Assembly: GCF_004118675.1 (NCBI RefSeq)
Contig: NZ_SDHZ01000001.1
Location: 1,550,001 to 1,614,000, forward strand
Length of the DNA: 64,000 bases
DNA from: Filimonas effusa
Lineage (GTDB): Bacteria; Bacteroidota; Bacteroidia; Chitinophagales; Chitinophagaceae
Reading direction: 5' to 3'
The notes beneath the pieces are model-generated. The model was not told where the DNA came from. It worked only from the letters and a program-made list of their open reading frames with translations, and made no database searches. Positions 17,657 through 26,955 of this stretch are shown here, piece by piece (the first letter of the stretch is position 1; each line of letters starts with the position of its first letter). The position numbers and the translations under genes are program-made.

Positions 17657-17690
17657 AAATCCCGCATATGTATATATGCGGGATTTTTTT
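17657..17690 (+). terminator. Intrinsic terminator after trxA
   Basis: A 12-bp stem (17657-17668 with 17675-17686) has a six-base loop and runs into a T tract. It isolates trxA from the convergent helicase gene. Confidence 0.88.
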
Positions 17691-17736
17691 GTCCGTTTGT
17701 TATGGGCATAAAGCAACCATCCGCCCCATGAAAAGC

Positions 17737-19071
17737 TTATTTCCTGCCGCCCCTTGTTTTGGGCTTGCCGTATTTCTTCTTCATCTTTTCGGCATGGCTC
17801 ACCTTTATATTCCTTTTACTGTTCTTAGCCGACTTCTCATGAAATGCACCACCGCCCTTTTCCCTGTCGGGCAGCTTTACCTGTATCACCTTCATATGTA
17901 CCTTCGGGATCTCATCTTCCGTTAATACAGTAGAAATCGTAAGGTCTCCGGGAACCGGCAGCATAGGAATTTCATAGTTCATCAGGTTTTCAATTGCCTG
18001 CTGCTGCTCTTTTTCCTTTTCTGTAATAAAAGAAATAGCGATGCCTTTTTTATCGGCACGGCCGGTACGGCCAATACGGTGAATATAACTCTCCGCCTGC
18101 TCCGGCAAGTCGAAATTCACGACATGCGATACGCCGGCAATATCCAGCCCGCGGGCAATAAGATCTGTAGCGATGATAAAACGGTAGTTCCCGTCACGAA
18201 ACTGCTTAACCGTGTTGAAGCGGTTATTCTGCTCTTTATTGGAGTGTATCACACCCGCTTTGTCGGGAAACTTCTCCGACAGTTGTTCAAAAAGCTGATC
18301 CGCCAGTTTTTTTGTGGCCACAAATACCAGCACCTTCGACATATGCTCATCCCGTTCCAGCAGGTATTCCAGCATATTCACCTTGGTATTGAAGTTGGGA
18401 ATGGCATAAGCCTCCTGTCTTATATTGTCCAGCGGGGTGCCGGTAGGTGCAGCTTCTATCCGTGCCGGATTGTTGAACCAGGTATCGATAAGCGCTTCCA
18501 CCTCTTCGGTGATGGTAGCGGAAAACAGCAGATTCTGACGCCTGGCAGGAAGCAACTCCAGGATATTGTTTAACTGTGTGCGAAAACCAAGATTCATCAT
18601 CTCATCAACCTCATCGATCACCAGTTTTTTTATATCCTTCAACTTCAGCGAGCCGCTCATGGCCAGGTCATACAACCGGCCGGGCGTAGCTACCAGTATG
18701 TCAAGCCCGTTTTCCATGGCATCACGCTGCGGGTTGATATTTACACCGCCGTATACACCCACTGTATGTAAGGAGAGATAAGCCGATAACTTCTGCGCCG
18801 CCGCTACCACCTGTACCACCAGCTCGCGCGTAGGAACCAGCACCAGCATCTGCGGATGCCTTTCTTTCGAAAACTTAAGCTGCCGCAAACAAGGCAGCAG
18901 GTACGCGAAAGTCTTACCAGTACCGGTTTGCGCAATACCGCAAACGTCCTGCCCGGACATGATCACAGAAAAAGCCTTCTGCTGTATCGTAGTAGGATGT
19001 TCGTATCCCAGTTCATCCAAAGCCTTGAGCAGTGCCGTATTCAGGTTTAAATCTTCGAAACGCATTTCCAT
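17737..19071 (-). CDS. DEAD-box ATP-dependent RNA helicase
   Basis: A 444-residue helicase from the chosen start (MEMRFEDLNL). The longer frame to 19101 would cross the promoter at 19088-19095. The Q motif is T-T-I-Q-Q-K, motif I is AQTGTGKT at 47-54, and motif Ib is A-T-P-G-R-L. Motif II reads D-E-V-D instead of D-E-A-D, motif III is S-A-T-I and motif VI is H-R-I-G-R-T-G-R. All catalytic residues are kept; the Ala-to-Val change in motif II is conservative. The C-terminus ends in a basic Lys/Arg/Gly tail (K-K-Y-G-K-P-K-T-R-G-G-R-K), as in RhlE-like helicases of ribosome assembly or cold response. The exact RNA target is unknown. Confidence 0.93.
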   Translation of the reverse strand: MEMRFEDLNLNTALLKALDELGYEHPTTIQQKAFSVIMSGQDVCGIAQTGTGKTFAYLLPCLRQLKFSKERHPQMLVLVPTRELVVQVVAAAQKLSAYLSLHTVGVYGGVNINPQRDAMENGLDILVATPGRLYDLAMSGSLKLKDIKKLVIDEVDEMMNLGFRTQLNNILELLPARRQNLLFSATITEEVEALIDTWFNNPARIEAAPTGTPLDNIRQEAYAIPNFNTKVNMLEYLLERDEHMSKVLVFVATKKLADQLFEQLSEKFPDKAGVIHSNKEQNNRFNTVKQFRDGNYRFIIATDLIARGLDIAGVSHVVNFDLPEQAESYIHRIGRTGRADKKGIAISFITEKEKEQQQAIENLMNYEIPMLPVPGDLTISTVLTEDEIPKVHMKVIQVKLPDREKGGGAFHEKSAKNSKRNIKVSHAEKMKKKYGKPKTRGGRK

Positions 19072-19087
19072 ATAAAAAGATAAGCGG

Positions 19088-19095
19088 CAAAGGTA
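19088..19095 (-). promoter_or_regulatory. -7 promoter element for the DEAD-box helicase gene
   Basis: The minus strand reads TACCTTTG, an exact TAnnTTTG match 16 bases before the start codon at 19071. It lies within the longer frame and supports the shorter start. Confidence 0.6.
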
Positions 19096-19172
19096 AAACA
19101 TTCTAATACTGTTGCTGCTGTATAAAAAATGTCTATCTTCCCCCTTTATATATAATCTATTTTTAATAGTTT

Positions 19173-20435
19173 ATGGGAAGACTACAGGGTTTCGTTGGCA
19201 TTGCGTTGATTCTCGGCATTGCTTATCTTTTCTCCAACAACAAGAAACGCATTAATTATCGTTTAGTTATCAGTGGTATAGGTTTACAGGTGGTGATCGC
19301 ATTGCTGGTGTTCAAGGTGCCGCCGGTAGCACGTTTTTTCCAGGTATTGGGACATGGCATGGAAAAAATTGAGCATTTTGCACGGCAGGGTGCTTCTTTC
19401 GTATATGGAGGCATCATAGCACAGCAGCCCAACGGCACCGCCGGTAATTATATAGGCGGCGGTTTTGTCTTTGCATTTAATGTTACTGCTACTATCATCC
19501 TCGTATGTGCACTGGTAGCCGTTTTCTATCATTTTGGCATTATGCAGCGCGTGGTAGCGCTCATTGCCCGCGCCATGAACTTTGTGATGCGCGTAAGCGG
19601 CGCCGAAGCGCTCAGCAACGTCGCCAGCGCCTTTGTTGGACAGGTAGAAGCGCAGGTGATGATCCGCCCTTACCTTCCCACCATGACCAAAAGCGAATTA
19701 CTGGCCTCAATGAGCGGTAGTCTTGCCTGTATTGCCGGTGGTATCCTCGTAGTATACGCCAACATGGGCACTATGGCAGGTCTTGATCTTGCTCCCAAAC
19801 TCATTACCGCCAGTCTTATGGCAGCCCCCGGAGCCCTTGTTATTTCAAAAATAGTTTTTCCTGAAACAGAAGAAAGTCAAACACTGGGAAAGGTAAAGCT
19901 CGAAGTAAAGAGCAACTATACCAATGTTATAGATGCGATCTCGCACGGCGCCAGCGATGGCTTTAAAATAGCCATGAACGTGATTGCCATGTTAATAGGT
20001 TTTATTGCCATTATCGCTGTTCTCGATGCTGTTCTGTTATGGGCCGGTCACCTGTTCAACCCAGGCTTTGACCTTTCTCTTAACTGGATCTTCTCAAAAT
20101 GCTTCTACCCCGTATCATGGGCCATGGGGGTTCCTACAGAAGATGTGAACAGTGTGGCAACGCTGCTCGGACAAAAACTATCTATCAATGAATTTGTGGC
20201 ATTCCAGCACCTGACCGACAAATCTGTCCCCGTTGTTACAGATAAGGGGTTGCTTATAGTAAGCATTGCCATCTGTGGTTTTGCAAACTTCAGTAGCGTA
20301 GGGATGCAAATTGGTGGTATCGGGGAGATAGCGCCCGGCCGCCGTACCGATCTGGCTAAACTTGGATTGAAGGCTTTATTATGCGGAACATTGGCATCTT
20401 ATCTTTCAGCAACAATTGCCGGTATTTTAATATAA
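19173..20435 (+). CDS. Concentrative nucleoside transporter (NupC/CNT family)
   Basis: A 420-residue inner-membrane symporter that brings in nucleosides with H+ or Na+. Many hydrophobic helices are visible. The CNT core includes G-F-V-F-A-F-N near residue 95, the gate region G-Q-V-E-A near 155, and the C-terminal A-I-C-G-F-A-N-F-S-S-V-G-M-Q-I-G-G motif near 370. Length and motif order match full-length bacterial CNTs. It is a single gene. A near-consensus TATTTTTA lies just upstream but was not counted as a promoter. Confidence 0.93.
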   Translation: MGRLQGFVGIALILGIAYLFSNNKKRINYRLVISGIGLQVVIALLVFKVPPVARFFQVLGHGMEKIEHFARQGASFVYGGIIAQQPNGTAGNYIGGGFVFAFNVTATIILVCALVAVFYHFGIMQRVVALIARAMNFVMRVSGAEALSNVASAFVGQVEAQVMIRPYLPTMTKSELLASMSGSLACIAGGILVVYANMGTMAGLDLAPKLITASLMAAPGALVISKIVFPETEESQTLGKVKLEVKSNYTNVIDAISHGASDGFKIAMNVIAMLIGFIAIIAVLDAVLLWAGHLFNPGFDLSLNWIFSKCFYPVSWAMGVPTEDVNSVATLLGQKLSINEFVAFQHLTDKSVPVVTDKGLLIVSIAICGFANFSSVGMQIGGIGEIAPGRRTDLAKLGLKALLCGTLASYLSATIAGILI

Positions 20436-20558
20436 ACGATCGGCATAATTGTTCATTTAACAGATATGTACCCTGGCTGCTCATAAAAGCGCTATATTTA
20501 AGGGCAGCGGTCAACTCCCCGGTGGGGTCTTTAAATGCATTTACTTTTAATTACAACT

Positions 20559-23500
20559 ATGCCCTCGTATAAACAGGTTCTTTGTGGCCTTGCTTTGTTA
20601 CTGTACTCAGCCGCCTTTGCACAAAGCAGCGAATCAGCGGACACCATTATCCGTCGCCGTTGCGCCACTATGGAAGTGCTGAATAAAATGATCACCCAAA
20701 ACCCATCCCTGCCCCAACAATGGCAGCGCGAAGGCGAAATCAAATACCAGCAGTATCTTCAAAGAGGCAGTACAGCAGTTGCGGCACGTACCACCGGCAG
20801 CGCCCCCTACCGCGTATCGGGCAATGAAATAGTGATCCCGGTGGTAGTGCATATTGTATTAGCCAATCCCAATACCGTTACCGACCGTGATGTACAGGAA
20901 CAGATAGAGATCCTCAACATCGATTTCGCGGGCCTCAATAAAGACAGTGCCGTCATCAGCCCGGAATTTAAGGCCAGGTTCGGACATACACGTATCCGCT
21001 TCGCGCTGGCCAGAACAGACGCTTCGGGCAACTTTACCACGGGTATCGACCGCAAGATCTCCTCTACATCCTATACCCAGAACACCTACGACAGGGTTAA
21101 GCGACTCACTACCGGTGGCGTTGATGCGTGGGATGTGAACCGTTATTATAACATATGGGTAACACAGTTCTCCGACGGCATCTTAGGCGTATCCACTTTC
21201 CCATATATGACGCCAGCCGCAGAACAGGGAACTGTTGTCAACTACCGCTCCTTTGGCACCAACCCGGCTTATGTAAATCCCCAGTTCTGCCTCGGCAGAA
21301 CACTCGTTCATGAAACCGGTCACTTTTTTTACCTCTATCATATCTGGGGCGACGATAACGGCGCATGCACAGGCAGCGACTTTACCACCACCACAGGATA
21401 CCCGCTTCCTTCTTCCTGTACCGATGATACCCCCGGACAAGGCAACTCCTCCTCAGGTTTCCTCGGTGGCTATATTACAGATAACTGCACCTCCATCAAT
21501 CCCGGCATCAACTACCAGAACTACATGGACTACACCAACGATGTGAGCTATGGCATGTTCACCCAAAGCCAGGTATGCCGTATGGAAGCGGCGCTCAATA
21601 CCTATCGCAGTACGCTGGCCTCATCGGCTGTAGACTTCCCGCCATCCGGTATTACCGATCTTTGCCTGGCAGCCCTAACGCCCGGCAACAGGCAAGGCGT
21701 AGTTACCCAGGCCGTATGTAACGGCACTGCCGTAAAAGCATTGATACGTAATCAAAGCAGCACAACACTCACCAGCGCAACTTTTAACCTGCAATACGAT
21801 AACGGCGCCATCACCACCATTCCATGGACCGGCAACCTGGAAGCCGGCGCCGATGTTACCATAACACTGGGAACCATCAGCATAGCTACCGGCAGCCATA
21901 CATTGAAGGTGTACACAACTGCTCCCAATGGTACTACGGATAGTTATATTGCCAACGATACGCTCACAAGACAGTTCTACATTACCGGGGATGCCGTTAC
22001 GGCCCCATATACCGAAAGTTTCGAGACTACCACCTTCCCGTCGAACGGCTGGCAGCTCTCCAATCCTGATAACAGCACTACCTGGCAGCGTTCTTCCCTT
22101 GCCGCTTATGCAGGCGCTGCATCAGCACGGATCGGCAACTATTCCCAGTCTTCCACAGCAGGCCAGTGGGACGATCTTATATCGCCTCCCATCCGTTTCA
22201 GCGCCGACGCCGATAGTGTAAAAATGAGTTTTCGCGTAGCCTATCGTGCTATCTCCAATACACCCGGCTCGTACTTCGACGGTTTGGAAATATGGGTTTC
22301 CGGTGGCTGTGGCAGCGATTTCAGACCTGTTTACCGCAAAGCTTCACCAGACATTTCCAGCGTAAACGGAATTACTTCCGGCTCTTTCACCCCTACTGCC
22401 AGTCAGTGGCGGCTCGATAGCATAGATCTTACCCCATACCGCCGTGCCGGGGAAAATATGATCGTCCTGTTCCGTAATATCAACGGCGCCGGCAACAATA
22501 TTTATCTCGATGACATCCGTTTTACGCAAACAGCCCTCTGGTCATCCGATGCCCAGATAGCCGCCGTTTCAGCCAAAACATTCACCTGCTCAGGCACTAC
22601 GCTGCAAGCCGGTGTGGCCATCCGTAACAACGGACACGATGCGCTGCGATCGGCCAGCATTCATTATAAGGTAGATACCACCGGAACGGAACAGGTCTTT
22701 AACTGGACAGGTAACCTCGCCACAGGTGATACCGCGCTGGTGACACTGCCGGATATAACCAGCAGCATTGGACAACACAGCCTTATTGCCCGGGTTTCCA
22801 ACCCTAACGGGCAAACCGATCAAAACCCGGGTAACGACACGGCACGCGCGCCCTTCATCATCTTTGGCACTGTAAATGCGCCTCTGACGGAAGGATTTGA
22901 AACAAACACCTTCCCGCCAACAGGCTGGGGCGTCAATAATCCTGATAACAACACCACCTGGACCAGGAGCCGCAAAGCAACTACCCTGCTTCAGACAAAC
23001 GATATCGCTGCCGCTGTAATGCCTAACTTCGGCTATAATCCCGGTAATGTAACAGATGAACTCATATCACCTGTTGTCCGCTATAACAACGTAGACTCAG
23101 TATTCCTGCTTTTCGACGTAGCCGCGCTTTACTCAGCCATTACGGCGGTAAGTGACACGCTGCAGGTGCTTGTTACAACCGACTGCGGCACCAGCTACCA
23201 GACGGTATACAGTAAAACAGGAGTGTTCCTGGCAACCCAAACCGGCAGCAATGCAACCGCCTTCCTTCCGGAAACATCGGGCGGCTACCGGCGCGATTCT
23301 ATCAACCTCACCGATATTGTACCTGCAGGTTCAGGCAGCTTCCAGGTATCATTCCGGAACATCTCCAGCGGAAGGAATAACATTTATATCGACAACATCA
23401 ATATAAAAACCAAAACATTACCCGCAGCACTCAAAGAAAAGGGCTACCTGTTATATCCCAATCCCACCCGCAGCACCGTTGTGATCCAGCATTACCTGGC

Positions 23501-23687
23501 TCCTGCCACGCTCAAAGGGATCTACATTACAGATATGGCAGGCCGTATACTTTACCGCGAATCGTACACCACCGGACAGGCGCCCGCTTATAAAGTAGTG
23601 GACATGACATCGTACGCCAGCGGTATTTACCTGGTAAGGCTTATTTATACCGATAACGTGATTACGGAAAAGATCATAAAGCAGTAA
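20559..23687 (+). CDS. Secreted M43-type zinc metalloprotease with type IX secretion sorting domain
   Basis: About 1042 residues from the chosen ATG, which gives a clean signal peptide ending at A-F-A-Q. An upstream ATG at 20535 would only add eight residues. The zinc motif is H251-E252-x2-H255-x5-H261 (HETGHFFYLYH), the pappalysin-like M43 pattern, though the Gly before the third His is replaced by Tyr. A Met-turn-like Y-M-D-Y follows near 325. Beyond ~370 come two repeats of a CARDB-like domain plus a jelly-roll/MAM-like domain (P-Y-T-E-S-F-E-T and A-P-L-T-E-G-F-E-T). The last ~75 residues form a type A T9SS sorting domain (L-Y-P-N-P-T, ending E-K-I-I-K-Q). It is probably exported to the surface or medium to digest protein. 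Confidence 0.92.
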   Translation: MPSYKQVLCGLALLLYSAAFAQSSESADTIIRRRCATMEVLNKMITQNPSLPQQWQREGEIKYQQYLQRGSTAVAARTTGSAPYRVSGNEIVIPVVVHIVLANPNTVTDRDVQEQIEILNIDFAGLNKDSAVISPEFKARFGHTRIRFALARTDASGNFTTGIDRKISSTSYTQNTYDRVKRLTTGGVDAWDVNRYYNIWVTQFSDGILGVSTFPYMTPAAEQGTVVNYRSFGTNPAYVNPQFCLGRTLVHETGHFFYLYHIWGDDNGACTGSDFTTTTGYPLPSSCTDDTPGQGNSSSGFLGGYITDNCTSINPGINYQNYMDYTNDVSYGMFTQSQVCRMEAALNTYRSTLASSAVDFPPSGITDLCLAALTPGNRQGVVTQAVCNGTAVKALIRNQSSTTLTSATFNLQYDNGAITTIPWTGNLEAGADVTITLGTISIATGSHTLKVYTTAPNGTTDSYIANDTLTRQFYITGDAVTAPYTESFETTTFPSNGWQLSNPDNSTTWQRSSLAAYAGAASARIGNYSQSSTAGQWDDLISPPIRFSADADSVKMSFRVAYRAISNTPGSYFDGLEIWVSGGCGSDFRPVYRKASPDISSVNGITSGSFTPTASQWRLDSIDLTPYRRAGENMIVLFRNINGAGNNIYLDDIRFTQTALWSSDAQIAAVSAKTFTCSGTTLQAGVAIRNNGHDALRSASIHYKVDTTGTEQVFNWTGNLATGDTALVTLPDITSSIGQHSLIARVSNPNGQTDQNPGNDTARAPFIIFGTVNAPLTEGFETNTFPPTGWGVNNPDNNTTWTRSRKATTLLQTNDIAAAVMPNFGYNPGNVTDELISPVVRYNNVDSVFLLFDVAALYSAITAVSDTLQVLVTTDCGTSYQTVYSKTGVFLATQTGSNATAFLPETSGGYRRDSINLTDIVPAGSGSFQVSFRNISSGRNNIYIDNINIKTKTLPAALKEKGYLLYPNPTRSTVVIQHYLAPATLKGIYITDMAGRILYRESYTTGQAPAYKVVDMTSYASGIYLVRLIYTDNVITEKIIKQ

Positions 23688-23702
23688 CTTATTAACAACA
23701 GT

Positions 23703-23743
23703 AAAAAAGGCTGAAATACAGTATTGTATCTCAGCCTTTTTCG
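23703..23743 (+). terminator. Intrinsic terminator after the metalloprotease gene
   Basis: A long hairpin whose arms read AAAAAGGCTGA and TCAGCCTTTTT, extended inward by an imperfect GAAATACA/TGTATCTC stem. The T run follows at once. Confidence 0.85.
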
Positions 23744-23849
23744 TTCTCCATACAAGAGCAATCCCACAAAACGATCTATCCGGAGTATCTTGCTGCAAAG
23801 ATGATTTAAGGCCGTCTGTATCATCAGGCACAAAATATCAGCATCTGCC

Positions 23850-25475
23850 ATGAGTAAAACCAGGTTCCTGCTTATTGTAATAAGCATAGCGCTGCTAAGC
23901 GCCAACATCGTTTTATCGCAAACAGCAAAGTATTTCGAAACACCACCGGAACATACACCGGCTACATACTTGTGGTGGAACCTGCTGCATTATAAGATTT
24001 CCATAACCCCCGACTACAGCAGGAAATTTATTTCGGGATCAAATGAAATACGTTTCGTTACACTGCAAAGCGATTCGGTAATGCGCATCCGGCTGCAGCA
24101 ACCTATGCACATCACAGCTGTAACATGGAAAAATAAAAAGCTCGCCATAGTAAACCCCGACAAATCAACCTATCTGCTTCTCTTCCCTTCAAAGCTTCCG
24201 GTGAACGGCGAACAAAGCATTATTATCGATTTCGAAGGCATCCCCGCTGAAGCGCACCGTCCTCCCTTCGATAATGGCTGGATATGGCAACACGATCAAA
24301 AAGGAAATCCCTGGATCAGCGTTGCCTGTGAAGGCTCAGGAGCAAGTATATGGCTGCCTTGTAAAGAAGCTGCCTACGATGAGCCCGACAATGGTATCGA
24401 GTTCAATATAACGGTACCAGATACCCTTAACGCGATAAGTAATGGCAGATTCATGCATAAAGTTCATCATAAAAACAATACAGCTACCTGGCAATGGAAA
24501 GTGCTGAACCCCATCAACAGTTACAACATTATACCTTATATAGGTAAATATGCCAGCTGGCATTCCGTCTACAACGGGCTGAAAGGAAAACTCCACTGCA
24601 ATTACTGGGTACTGAACTATAATCTCACCAAAGCCCGGAAGCATTTCAGACAAACCGATACGATGTTACAGGCATTTGAACACTGGATGGGCGCCTATCC
24701 CTTTTACGAAGACGGTTATAAACTGGTTGAAGCGCCCATGCCGGGCATGGAGCACCAAAGTGCCATAGCCTATGGCAATGAATTTGAAAACGGCTATCAT
24801 GGAAAAGACTTCATCTCCGGCAGCGGCTGGGGCTTAAAATGGGATTTCATCCTCGTTCACGAAAGCGGCCATGAATGGTTTGGCAATAGCCTTACCGCCG
24901 CCAGGGACGGGGAAAGCTGGATCCACGAAGGCTTTACCAAATACCTGGAAACCCTTTACACCTCTTTTGTATTTGGAACTGAAGCAGGAAATGACTACGC
25001 TACGGGAACGTGGAAAAGGATAAAAAATGATGCTCCCGTAATAGGTCATAACACATCGGACGTCTATTACAAAGGCAGCGCAATGTTGCATATGATAAGA
25101 CAGATCATAGGCAACCCGGCCTTCCGGGACCTGCTAACCGGTATGAACAGGGATTTTTATCACCAGGCCATTACCACAAGCCAGATCCTCGCCTACTTCA
25201 ATCATTTTACCCAAAAGGATTTTAGTAAAGTTTTTGAACAATACCTGCGCACAACCCAGGTGCCCGCTCTTACCTACGCCATTGCAGGCAACACGATCCG
25301 GTACCGTTGGGAAAACTGTGTGCCGGAATTCGACATGCCCGTTAAGGTTACCCTCGGCGGAAACAAAGAGCAATTGATTTACCCGTCCGCAAACTGGAAA
25401 GAAATTTCCTTAACCGGTTCCCCTTCCATTACTTTAAACAGGAACTTTTTTGTTACATTAAAGAAAGCGGAATGA
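23850..25475 (+). CDS. M1-family zinc metallopeptidase (aminopeptidase-like)
   Basis: A 541-residue exported peptidase with an N-terminal signal (I-V-I-S-I-A-L-L-S-A-N) cleaved near L-S-Q. The gluzincin site is complete: H337-E338-x2-H341, then E360 after 18 residues. The substrate-amine motif, usually G-A-M-E-N, reads P-G-M-E-H-Q, a variant seen in shorter secreted M1 enzymes. The protein lacks the large C-terminal superhelical domain of aminopeptidase N, so it is close to the minimal M1 core. It probably trims peptides in the periplasm, perhaps those released by the M43-type protease encoded just upstream (inference from position only). A terminator separates the two genes, so they are not one operon. 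Confidence 0.9.
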   Translation: MSKTRFLLIVISIALLSANIVLSQTAKYFETPPEHTPATYLWWNLLHYKISITPDYSRKFISGSNEIRFVTLQSDSVMRIRLQQPMHITAVTWKNKKLAIVNPDKSTYLLLFPSKLPVNGEQSIIIDFEGIPAEAHRPPFDNGWIWQHDQKGNPWISVACEGSGASIWLPCKEAAYDEPDNGIEFNITVPDTLNAISNGRFMHKVHHKNNTATWQWKVLNPINSYNIIPYIGKYASWHSVYNGLKGKLHCNYWVLNYNLTKARKHFRQTDTMLQAFEHWMGAYPFYEDGYKLVEAPMPGMEHQSAIAYGNEFENGYHGKDFISGSGWGLKWDFILVHESGHEWFGNSLTAARDGESWIHEGFTKYLETLYTSFVFGTEAGNDYATGTWKRIKNDAPVIGHNTSDVYYKGSAMLHMIRQIIGNPAFRDLLTGMNRDFYHQAITTSQILAYFNHFTQKDFSKVFEQYLRTTQVPALTYAIAGNTIRYRWENCVPEFDMPVKVTLGGNKEQLIYPSANWKEISLTGSPSITLNRNFFVTLKKAE

Positions 25476-25597
25476 TTAAGCTCCCAAAAGCTTTGTACGG
25501 CTTTTCTTCTCACCAATGCGATACTGCTTAACCACCGGCTATAACCAGTCAAAAAACGGCGCAGAGAACACTACACTTCAATAATCTCTATTTTACT

Positions 25598-25605
25598 TAA
25601 TTTTG
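25598..25605 (+). promoter_or_regulatory. -7 promoter element for mqnE
   Basis: TAATTTTG matches TAnnTTTG exactly, 19 bases before the ATG at 25625. No -33 match was found at normal spacing. Confidence 0.6.
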
Positions 25606-25624
25606 AAAAATAAACATTGATGAT

Positions 25625-26803
25625 ATGTATTCCGAAAGTACAGATCCGAGGATGGTGGTAACCGCCACTACAGATAAGGAATTAAAAGCGATAGGCGAAA
25701 AAATACTGGCCGGGGAAAGGGTTTCTTATGACGAAGGCGTGGTCCTGTTCGAAAAAGCTACCTTACCGTTCGTAGGAACACTGGCTAACTGGATGCGTGA
25801 ACAAAAACACGGCAACAAAACCTATTTCAACCGTAATTTTCATATAGAACCAACCAATGTTTGCCTCTTTACCTGCAAGTTCTGCTCTTATTCCATGGGT
25901 TACGCCCACAGAGAAGAAGGCTGGGAACTTAGCATTGAGCAAATGATGGATATCGTCAGAAAATATGACGGTAAACCAGTAACAGAAGTGCATATCGTAG
26001 GCGGTGTTCATCCCAAAATGAACCTCTACTTCTTCGTAGAGCTGCTCCAAAAGATAAAAGCGCACCGCCCCGATCTTCATATCAAGGGATTCACAGCCGT
26101 GGAACTTGATTATATGTTCCGCAAGGCCAAGCTTAGCATTGAAGAGGGTATGAAAGTATTACATGACGCCGGCCTTCAATCTTTACCAGGAGGTGGCGCC
26201 GAAATATTCAACCCCGAAGTCAGAAGCAAGATCTGCCATGACAAGGTAGATGCTGAAGGCTGGCTCCACATCCACAGGGCAGCCCACGAACTGGGTATGC
26301 ACAGCAATGCCACTATGTTATATGGACATATCGAAGAATTCTGGCATCGCGTAGATCATATGGAACAATTAAGACAGCTGCAGGATAAAACAGGCGGCTT
26401 TAACACTTTTATTCCCCTGAAGTTCCGCAATGGCGATAATGAAATGAGCAACGTTCCCGAAACCTCCGTTATCGAAGACATGCGCCTCTATGCCATCGCA
26501 AGGTTGTATATGGACAATTTCCCGCATCTCAAAGCCTATTGGCCGATGCTGGGACGGCAGAACGCCCAGCTCACCCTTTCCTTTGGCGTAAACGATCTCG
26601 ACGGCACCATCGACGACACTACTAAGATCTACTCCATGGCAGGCGCCGAAGAACAAACGCCAGCCCTGTCTACAGCCCAGCTGGTAACCCTCATTAAACA
26701 GGTGAAAAGAGAACCTGTAGAGCGTGACACGCTTTACAACGAGATCAAAAATTATAAAGACATAGATATCGCTGAAATAGAAGTGAACCCCATCTATAAC
26801 TAA
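25625..26803 (+). CDS. mqnE: Aminofutalosine synthase MqnE
   Basis: A 392-residue radical-SAM enzyme of the futalosine route to menaquinone. It joins the enolpyruvyl-benzoate intermediate with a SAM-derived adenosyl radical to make 6-amino-6-deoxyfutalosine. The cluster motif is C80-x3-C84-x2-C87 (CLFTCKFC), followed by Y-S-M-G-Y. The V-H-I-V-G-G-V-H-P and L-P-G-G-G-A-E-I-F segments and the C-terminal half typify MqnE/MqnC. Full-length, with its own promoter. No other menaquinone gene is nearby, so the pathway is scattered in this genome. The hairpin at 26827-26861 may end the transcript. Confidence 0.95.
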   Translation: MYSESTDPRMVVTATTDKELKAIGEKILAGERVSYDEGVVLFEKATLPFVGTLANWMREQKHGNKTYFNRNFHIEPTNVCLFTCKFCSYSMGYAHREEGWELSIEQMMDIVRKYDGKPVTEVHIVGGVHPKMNLYFFVELLQKIKAHRPDLHIKGFTAVELDYMFRKAKLSIEEGMKVLHDAGLQSLPGGGAEIFNPEVRSKICHDKVDAEGWLHIHRAAHELGMHSNATMLYGHIEEFWHRVDHMEQLRQLQDKTGGFNTFIPLKFRNGDNEMSNVPETSVIEDMRLYAIARLYMDNFPHLKAYWPMLGRQNAQLTLSFGVNDLDGTIDDTTKIYSMAGAEEQTPALSTAQLVTLIKQVKREPVERDTLYNEIKNYKDIDIAEIEVNPIYN

Positions 26804-26826
26804 TTGCAAAAGACTCTAAAATAACA

Positions 26827-26861
26827 AAACATGGGCTGCCCGCTTGGACCAGCCCATGTTT
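26827..26861 (+). terminator. Hairpin after mqnE, probable terminator
   Basis: A perfect 12-bp stem (26827-26838 with 26850-26861) has an 11-base loop. Only TTT follows, so it is a weak intrinsic terminator or an RNA-stabilising stem. Confidence 0.55.
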
Positions 26862-26893
26862 CGTTATGTACCACCATTTCCCACACCTCATCT

Positions 26894-26955
26894 GTTATAC
26901 CTCCGTCGACCTGTCACACCTACTCCACCTCCGTTATGCCTCCGTTGCCTCCTTA
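26894..26955. repeat. Degenerate C-rich repeats (CCTCCGTT units) after the GH18 gene
   Basis: At least five imperfect copies of a C-C-T-C-C-G-T-T motif of ~9-11 bp lie between the mqnE hairpin and the GH18 stop codon. The clearest are at 26900-26906, 26927-26935 and 26936-26946. The units are too divergent to be recent. The array abuts the 3' end of a minus-strand gene, like the 11-bp arrays. Confidence 0.5.
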
